In this document: piece by piece, positions 58,701 to 64,000 of the stretch
How the letters are laid out: each line of letters starts with the position of its first letter
How positions within the stretch are numbered: position 1 is the stretch's first letter
Source: Lepisosteus oculatus
Lineage: Eukaryota > Chordata > Actinopteri > Semionotiformes > Lepisosteidae
Direction: 5' to 3'
Assembly: GCF_040954835.1 (NCBI RefSeq)
Contig: NC_090697.1
Location: 570,501 to 634,500, forward strand
Length of the DNA: 64,000 nt
Made by a program: the position numbers and the translations under genes
Notes under the pieces: generated by a model
Told to the model about the DNA's origin: nothing
What the model saw: only the letters and a program-made list of their open reading frames with translations
Database searches by the model: none

Positions 58701-61700
58701 AGACAGACAGACTGGCGCCGCGGCCTGAGGGAAAGAGCCGAGGGCGTGACAGGGCTCGACACTCACGAGACCGCAGCGCAGTTCAGACAGACAGACTGGC
58801 GCCGCGGCCTGAGGGAAAGAGCCGAGGGCGTGACAGGGCTCGACACTCACGAGACCGCAGCGCAGTTCAGACAGACAGACTGGCGCCGCGGCCTGAGGGA
58901 AAGAGCCGAGGGCGTGACAGGGCTCGACACTCACGAGACCGCAGCGCAGTTCAGACAGACAGACTGGCGCCGCGGCCTGAGGGAAAGAGCCGAGGGCGTG
59001 ACAGGGCTCGACACTCACAAGACCGCAGCGCAGTTCAGACAGACAGACTGGCGCCGCGGCCTGAGGGAAAGAGCCGAGGGCGTGACAGGGCTCGACACTC
59101 ACGAGACCGCAGCGCAGTTCAGACAGACAGACTGGCGCCACGGCCTGAGGGAAAGAGCCGAGGGCGTGACAGGGCTCGACACTCACGAGACCGCAGCGCA
59201 GTTCAGACAGACAGACTGGCGCCGCGGCCTGAGGGAAAGAGCCGAGGGCCTGACAGGGCTCGACACTCACGAGACCGCAGCGCAGTTCAGACAGACAGAC
59301 TGGCGCCGCGGCCTGAGGGAAAGAGCCGAGGGCGTGACAGGGCTCGACACTCACGAGACCGCAGCGCAGTTCAGACAGACAGACTGGCGCCGCGGCCTGA
59401 GGGAAAGAGCCGAGGGCGTGACAGGGCTCGACACTCACGAGACCGCAGCGCAGTTCAGACAGACAGACTGGCGCCGCGGCCTGAGGGAAAGAGCCGAGGG
59501 CGTGACAGGGCTCGACACTCACGAGACCGCAGCGCAGTTCAGACAGACAGACTGGCGCCGCGGCCTGAGGGAAAGAGCCGAGGGCGTGACAGGGCTCGAC
59601 ACTCACAAGACCGCAGCGCAGTTCAGACAGACAGACTGGCGCCGCGGCCTGAGGGAAAGAGCCGAGGGCGTGACAGGGCTCGACACTCACGAGACCGCAG
59701 CGCAGTTCAGACAGACAGACTGGCGCCGCGGCCTGAGGGAAAGAGCCGAGGGCGTGACAGGGCTCGACACTCACGAGACCGCAGCGCAGTTCAGACAGAC
59801 AGACTGGCGCCGCGGCCTAAGGGAAAGAGCCGAGGGCCTGACAGGGCTCCACACTCACGAGACCGCAGCGCAGTTCAGACAGACAGACTGGCGCCGCGGC
59901 CTGAGGGAAAGAGCCGAGGGCGTGACAGGGCTCGACACTCACGAGACCGCAGCGCAGTTCAGACAGACAGACTGGCGCCGCGGCCTGAGGGAAAGAGCCG
60001 AGGGCGTGACAGGGCTCGACACTCACGAGAACGCAGCGCAGTTCAGACAGACAGACTGGCGCCGCGGCCTGAGGGAAAGAGCCGAGGGCGTGACAGGGCT
60101 CGACACTCACGAGACCGCAGCGCAGTTCAGACAGACAGACTGGCGCCGCGGCCTGAGGGAAAGAGCCGAGGGCGTGACAGGGCTCGACACTCACGAGACC
60201 GCAGCGCAGTTCAGACAGACAGACTGGCGCCGCGGCCTGAGGGAAAGAGCCGAGGGTGTGACAGGGCTCGACACTCATGAGACCGCAGCCCAGTTCAGAC
60301 AGTTCAGCCCATGTTTCTCACCTTGTGGTGTGGACCGGATTCAATATACTGAGCTACAGCAAGCTGTGATTCATGTTAATACAAGTACCGGCATTTTGTG
60401 CATGTATCACAGCTTTTCCATTTTAAAAGTTGATGAAAATTTTAAATAGATAAAAAATAATTTAATAATACATCTAATAGATTGAACAGGTTAAAATATT
60501 TATATAAATTCAATATTTTAGATAAAAATGCATATGCGTTTAAGAGCTGGAGTTTGCACACCGTAAATGCTCTAACTACAGCAAGCTAATAAACATGGAA
60601 CTCAAAGAGACAAGTGTATTTGTTCTGCAATCATGTGAACACTATTATTACACACAGACAGTGGCCATTCAACTAATTGTGCAACCTGTCAAAGTAATTT
60701 TGTGTGCCTGAACTCATTTAGGGTTGCCATGGCAAAGAGGTTGAATATTTATGCAATCATCATAGTTTAGCTTTTGATTTTCCTTTGCCACTTTTTTGCT
60801 GACATTTAAGACCTGTCACCCATAATAGTGGTTAGTTTGAGCATTCATGTTTTGATTAAAAATACTCACTGTAAAAAAATGTAGGCATCATTTGTAAGTC
60901 AATAAAATGGAATGTAATATGCTGGAAGGGAGTGAATACTTCAGAAAGTCACTGTATAGCATAATTCATATCATCAAACATAATTAAAAAAGTCCTACCT
61001 TTAAAAATATTCTACATGATATCTAGATTTACTTTCACTACATATCGAAACCCAACACATACCTCCTCAAGTGTCGGTTAAAATCATTTCAACCTCTACA
61101 GTGCTTTTTAATTTTTTTCTACCTGTATGTTCAAATCCAACGCATTTTGTACCCGAAACAATCGGCCTTTGGAGTTTGTCCTTAAACCATCCACACAAGT
61201 TAGACTCAGCAACATCTATGACTTTGAAGCGTTGATTGAGTTTCACCTTTTCTAAATCTGTCCACCATGTCATTGTAGCATTTGGCTGTCTACCCTGCCC
61301 CCCACTGTTTGGTTTGAGAAATGCATGGTGTTTGATAGCCGATGTCATCAATTCTGCACTGTGACAGGCTGTTATACTGAGGTGGCACTGCTTGGGTGGA
61401 AAAGTGACTCTGCAAACCCAGGAAGTCCGTACCTCTGCACAGCAGCAATAAGCTCCTTCTCCTTCCTTCTCTGGCTCTCCAGGAGGTCCTCCTTCTCCTG
61501 CAGCAGGCGCTGGCTCTCCCGCGACCTCTGCTCCAGCTCGCTGGCCCTGCCCTGCAGCTCGTCGGCCTTCCCCTGCAGCATCGCCAGCTATGGCGCAGAA
61601 AAAACAAGCCCACTTTCACCGCACAGCTGCGGCTCCATCGAGAAGGACTCGCACAAATCTCATAACCGTCCGCGGTTTACGAGAGGGACACAGGCAGAAC

Positions 61701-64000
61701 GGGGCTGCCTAGGGATGTCCTCTCCCCTATGAGGTTAAAACATTCTGCATCTCAAAGCAACAAAAATGTCATGAGTTTTGCTGACCTCTGGTGGTGCAAA
61801 GCTGCATTACAAGAGTGTGAACACCAGCAAAGTGGGCTCTGAGATCAAGAACAAATCTGTGACAAAGCTGAAGTATAACGTCAATGAGAGGGACAAACTA
61901 AATATATAACCACCCCTCATCGTGGGTATCAGGGTCCAATGTAAAGCCCCTCAATATATTAAGGAAGGCAGAAATACATCTACATATCCTTAATGAATCA
62001 GGAAACATAAAAAAGGGATTTTCATGTTGTGAACATTTTCAATAGAATTTTATAATAAAGTACTAAGCAATTAAGTGCACTATTTACTGTATGCTGCAGA
62101 GCAAAAGGTGAAAGTACCCAGCTGTGTATGACACCATAAATAACAACAGTTCCTTGTTACTGTATCTTAGGCATCAGTGATGACACTTTGACAGACTGCA
62201 AAACTGAAGCTGCTTGCATGCCAGGCAGACACATCCCTTGTCAAGAGCCACTTGCACAGTTATGACTACTGCCATTCAGAACCAATGCAGCTGTCTGCTT
62301 TATCCTGAAATGCCCTCCAGGCTTGTGGGCTCCAGTGTGTTCATGACTTTACCTGCTGCGCCTGGTTCTCAACATCTTCCAGGGAGGGAAGGTCAGCCAG
62401 GTATTTCTCCAGTGTCTCTATCCGCTGCTGTTTTTCCTGGCTTTGCTCACTTTCCCTTTGACATTTCTTCTTCAGACTGCTAATATATTTGTCTCTTGTC
62501 TTCAACTACAAAACATGAAAATGGGCAAAGGTATTCAGAAACTTCGGAGAAAACCTCTCTACAAAACTGTAACACTTCACAAAGCTTGAAAAACATTTAA
62601 ATTCAGTTGTTCCACCTTTGTAATTGAGAGACATAACAATTGCACAGAAGCACAATACAGTGCCTTGCGAAAGTATTCGGCCCCCTTGAACTTTTCAACC
62701 TTTTGCCACATTTCAGGCTTCAAACATAAAGATATAAATTTTTTATTTTATGTGAAGAATCACCAACAAGTGGGACACAATTGTGAAGTGGAACGAAATC
62801 TATTGGATTTTTGAAACTTTTTTAACTAATAAAAAAATGAAAAGTGGGGCGTGCAAAATTATTCGGCCCCTTTACTTTCAGTGCAGCAAACTCACTCCAG
62901 AAGTTCAGCGAGGATCTCTGAATGATCCAATGTTGTCCTAAATGACTGATGGTGATAAATAGAATCCACCTGTGTGTAATCAAGTCTCTGTATAAATGCA
63001 CCTGCTCTGTGATAGTCTCAAGGTTCTGTTGAAAGTGCAGAGAGCATCATGAAGACCAAGGAACACACCAGGCAGGTCCGTAATACTGTTGTGGAGAAGT
63101 TTAAAGCCGGATTTGGATACAAAAAGATTTCCCAAGCTTCAAACATCCCAAGGAGCACTGTGCAAGCGATCATCTTGAAATGGAAGGAGTATCAGACCAC
63201 TGCAAATCTACCAAGACCTGGCCGTCCCTCTAAACTTTCAGCTCAGACAAGGAGAAGACTGATCAGAGATGCAGCCAAGAGGCCCATGATCACTCTGGAT
63301 GAACTGCAGAGAACTACAGCTGAGGTGGGAGAGTCTGTCCATAGGACAACAATCAGTCTTACACTGCACAAATCTGGCCTTTATGGAAGAGTGGCAAGAA
63401 GAAAGCCATTTCTCAAAGATATCCATAAAAAGTCTCGTCTAAAGTTTGCCACAAGCCACCTGGGAGACACCCCAAACATGTGGAAGAAGGTGCTCTGGTC
63501 AGATGAAACCAAAATCGAACTTTTTGGCCACAATGCAAAACGATATGTTTGGCGTAAAAGCAACACAGCTCATCACCCTCAACACACCATCCCCACTGTC
63601 AAACATGGTGGTGGCAGCATCATGGTTTGGGCCTGCTTTTCTTCAGCAGGGACAGGGAAGATGGTTAAAATTGAGGGGAAGATGGATGCAGCCAAATACA
63701 AGACCATTCTGGATGAAAACCTGTTGGAGTCTGCAAAAGACCTGAAACTGGGACGGAGATTTATCTTCCAACAAGACAATGATCCCAAACATACAGCAAA
63801 ATCTACAAAGGAATGGTTCACAAATAAACGTATCCAGGTGTTTGAATGGCCAAGTCAAAGTCCAGACCTGAATCCAATCGAGAATCTGTGGAAAGAGCTG
63901 AAAACTGCTGTTCACAAACGCTCTCCATCCAACCTCACTGAGCTCGAGCTGTTTTGCAAGGAAGAATGGGCAAGAATTTCAGTCTCTCGATGTGCAAAAC
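49556..64000 (-). CDS. CEP85L: CEP85L, last seven coding exons (gene continues beyond window)
   Basis: Exons on the minus strand in transcript order: 62353-62505, 61433-61587, 58355-58472, 57930-57980, 55996-56103, 50527-50740, 49556-49719. All junctions are GT/AG and phases agree (0,2,0,0,0,1); they total 963 nt, or 320 residues plus stop. The product is almost entirely coiled coil and matches what I know of CEP85L ([34 protein letters not shown], terminus [18 protein letters not shown]). The family (CEP85 and CEP85L) acts at centrosomes and the pericentriolar region. CEP85L rather than CEP85 is favoured by the C-terminus and by SLC35F1 converging from the left. The N-terminal exons lie beyond 64000. 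Introns hold L2 and Tc1 elements and an 84-bp minisatellite touching the 58472 acceptor. Confidence 0.9.
50527..50740 (-). CDS. CEP85L: CEP85L penultimate exon
   Basis: 214 nt from CTTCCACACCAG to CAAGT/GTAAGT, leaving in phase 1. Encodes a Gln/Arg-rich start ([20 protein letters not shown]) and the helix [20 protein letters not shown], ending [12 protein letters not shown] second AG three codons in gives a NAGNAG-like alternative acceptor that would drop NQ. Confidence 0.88.
51770..52030 (+). mobile_element. L2-type LINE reverse-transcriptase scrap
   Basis: Worn nucleotide remnants of the RT motifs: TTCAAAGTTCTATTCTTAGT (from a PQGS(I/V)LGP block), TTTTTAATATTTATGTGCTT, and TATGTAATGCTGATTATGCT (YADD region). 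Not coding. Confidence 0.5.
52620..52800 (+). repeat. LINE/SINE-like 3' tail fragment
   Basis: Contains CCAGCTGCTGCTGTGTGTCA..CCCAGGCGAGTGGTGGATGA and ends CCCTTTGGGATCATGCGGTA then TGCTACATAAA. This is the usual order of a fish retroposon tail that ends in a GCTATATAAA-type repeat. Confidence 0.5.
53720..55470 (+). pseudogene. L2-type LINE copy with reverse-transcriptase domain
   Basis: Plus-strand insertion in a CEP85L intron. The first open piece (53824-54213) has the RT motifs [40 protein letters not shown] and the catalytic YADDTQIY. A frameshift and stops follow. The remaining pol pieces include [39 protein letters not shown] and [20 protein letters not shown]. The 3' end is GTTAAGTGCCTTGAGACAAA..AGGCGCTATATAAA, a typical L2/Maui tail. 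It is 5'-truncated: no endonuclease domain precedes it. It is inactive. Confidence 0.85.
55996..56103 (-). CDS. CEP85L: CEP85L coding exon (coiled coil)
   Basis: 108 nt, phase 0 on both sides, between TTCTTACTTAG and GAAGAG/GTGAGC. Encodes [20 protein letters not shown] and [16 protein letters not shown], a heptad-pattern coiled coil. Confidence 0.9.
57930..57980 (-). CDS. CEP85L: CEP85L short exon, 17 codons
   Basis: 51 nt between TTTTCCCCCCCAG and CTGACT/GTAAGT, phase 0 on both sides. Encodes [17 protein letters not shown], joining the preceding SRNIE end to the next coiled coil. Confidence 0.88.
58066..58140 (-). mobile_element. Penelope-like element tail, antisense copy
   Basis: AAAGGTTTATTCCTGCTGAA through CTTTGGCTGTGGAGCCTTCT and TTGGGTGTGG. 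It lies in a CEP85L intron in the same orientation as the gene's transcript. Confidence 0.7.
58355..58472 (-). CDS. CEP85L: CEP85L coding exon bordering the minisatellite
   Basis: 118 nt. Encodes [39 protein letters not shown]; the donor is ATCGAG/GTACAC. The first base completes a Ser codon split with the upstream exon (AG/C). The acceptor TCTTTCCCTCAG is the last unit of the 84-bp array: the repeat begins at the very next base (58473). Confidence 0.92.
58473..60302. repeat. 84-bp minisatellite, about 22 units, at a CEP85L splice acceptor
   Basis: Plus-strand unit: CTGAGGGAAAGAGCCGAGGG, CGTGACAGGGCTCGACACTC, ACGAGACCGCAGCGCAGTTC, AGACAGACAGACTGGCGCCG, CGGC (84 bp; the next unit overlaps the last base choice). 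Units are nearly identical and very CpG-rich, unlike the AT-rich intron around them. Because 84 is a multiple of three, most frames stay open for long stretches on both strands; these are not genes. On the CEP85L strand each unit contains the polypyrimidine tract TCTTTCCCTCAG and, 42 nt later, GTGAGT. Three units with CCTGAC in place of CGTGAC are spaced exactly 588 bp apart. The two end units share a TGTGAC variant and the outer one is partial. Confidence 0.95.
60303..61432 (-). other. CEP85L: CEP85L intron beyond the minisatellite
   Basis: AT-rich intronic DNA between the array and the upstream exon. No repeat class or extra exon was recognised. Confidence 0.6.
61433..61587 (-). CDS. CEP85L: CEP85L coding exon (coiled coil)
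   Basis: 155 nt after TTTCTGCGCCATAG, leaving in phase 2 at GCAGAG/GTACGG. Encodes [40 protein letters not shown] and [10 protein letters not shown], a continuous coiled coil. Its split final codon (AG) joins the C of exon 58355-58472 to give Ser. Confidence 0.92.
62353..62505 (-). CDS. CEP85L: CEP85L coding exon, most upstream in the window
   Basis: 153 nt, phase 0 on both sides, between CATGTTTTGTAG and CAGCAG/GTAAAG. Encodes [40 protein letters not shown] and [11 protein letters not shown], one of the best conserved stretches of the CEP85/CEP85L family. Confidence 0.92.
62658..64000 (+). mobile_element. Tc1-type transposon with intact transposase, cut by window edge
   Basis: The element starts after a TA target dinucleotide with CAGTGCCTTGCGAAAGTATT CGG. 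A second, similar direct repeat (GTGCAAAATTATTCGGCCCC) lies about 200 bases inside, which is the IR/DR arrangement of fish Tc1 elements. The transposase starts at 63049. The right end lies beyond 64000. It is inserted in a CEP85L intron, opposite to that gene. Confidence 0.92.
63049..64000 (+). CDS. Tc1 transposase (317 codons visible, open to window end)
   Basis: It cuts and pastes the element by a DDE-type reaction. From ATG ([20 protein letters not shown]) the frame runs with no stop or shift. Residues of about 10-60 form the first helix-turn-helix ([20 protein letters not shown]), then the GRPSKLS hinge and a second DNA-binding part ([20 protein letters not shown]). The catalytic residues are present: the first Asp in [14 protein letters not shown], the second in [13 protein letters not shown], and the Glu in [15 protein letters not shown], giving the DD34E signature. 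The usual length is about 340 residues, so only the last twenty or so are missing from view. The lack of damage suggests a young copy. Confidence 0.93.
   Translation, partial: MKTKEHTRQVRNTVVEKFKAGFGYKKISQASNIPRSTVQAIILKWKEYQTTANLPRPGRPSKLSAQTRRRLIRDAAKRPMITLDELQRTTAEVGESVHRTTISLTLHKSGLYGRVARRKPFLKDIHKKSRLKFATSHLGDTPNMWKKVLWSDETKIELFGHNAKRYVWRKSNTAHHPQHTIPTVKHGGGSIMVWACFSSAGTGKMVKIEGKMDAAKYKTILDENLLESAKDLKLGRRFIFQQDNDPKHTAKSTKEWFTNKRIQVFEWPSQSPDLNPIENLWKELKTAVHKRSPSNLTELELFCKEEWARISVSRCAK

Noticed and set aside
58443..60278. Minus-strand frames of 443 and 153 codons in the same array
   Set aside because: Same periodicity effect. The two are separated only by the one unit where CTGAGG became CTAAGG (a TAG stop), and the frame differs from the one CEP85L needs (phase 2).
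58349..60449. Plus-strand frames of 643 and 696 codons across the minisatellite (Arg-rich and Thr/Arg-rich repeats)
   Set aside because: The 84-bp unit is a multiple of three, so any stop-free unit gives long frames. They overlap each other and a CEP85L exon on the other strand, and have no splice or start context.
49556..64000. Phospholamban (PLN), which lies inside CEP85L in human
   Set aside because: I found no frame resembling it; in human it sits near the 5' end of CEP85L, which is outside this window.

Overview
The window is ray-finned-fish nuclear DNA: spliced vertebrate genes separated by long AT-rich introns and spacers, with fish-type transposons (Tc1, L2- and CR1-type LINEs, Penelope-like elements). 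The species cannot be fixed from the sequence alone. There is no bacterial, plasmid or CRISPR content.

Layout. At 1-4003 (+) is the last intron and last coding exon of SLC35F1, followed by a probable 5 kb 3' UTR to about 8980. At 10495-27894 (+) is a complete eight-exon F-box gene of 503 codons whose intron phases all agree; I cannot match it to a named F-box gene. At 27895-45120 is a repeat-littered spacer. At 49556-62505 (-) are the last seven coding exons of CEP85L (about 320 C-terminal residues of a centrosomal coiled-coil protein), with a probable 3' UTR running down to about 45130. The gene continues past 64000. The convergent SLC35F1/CEP85L order is the one I recall from human chromosome 6; the F-box gene between them is the novelty in synteny.

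Mobile DNA. Seven copies of one Penelope-like element tail are scattered through the window, one still carrying a GIY-YIG endonuclease frame. There is a non-LTR LINE copy in F-box intron 5, an L2-type LINE in a CEP85L intron plus several shorter LINE pieces, a dead Tc1 copy near 30 kb, and a Tc1 copy at 62658-64000 whose transposase frame is uninterrupted to the window edge. A terminal-inverted-repeat DNA element occupies F-box intron 1. Two further interspersed repeats occur as inverted pairs.

The most unusual structure is a GC-rich 84-bp x about 22 minisatellite at 58473-60302. It abuts a CEP85L exon exactly at its 3' splice site. On the CEP85L strand every unit repeats the acceptor tract and carries a GTGAGT donor 42 nt later, so the array is a ladder of potential 42-nt, frame-preserving pseudo-exons. 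Diagnostic variants recur every 588 bp, showing a seven-unit higher-order repeat.
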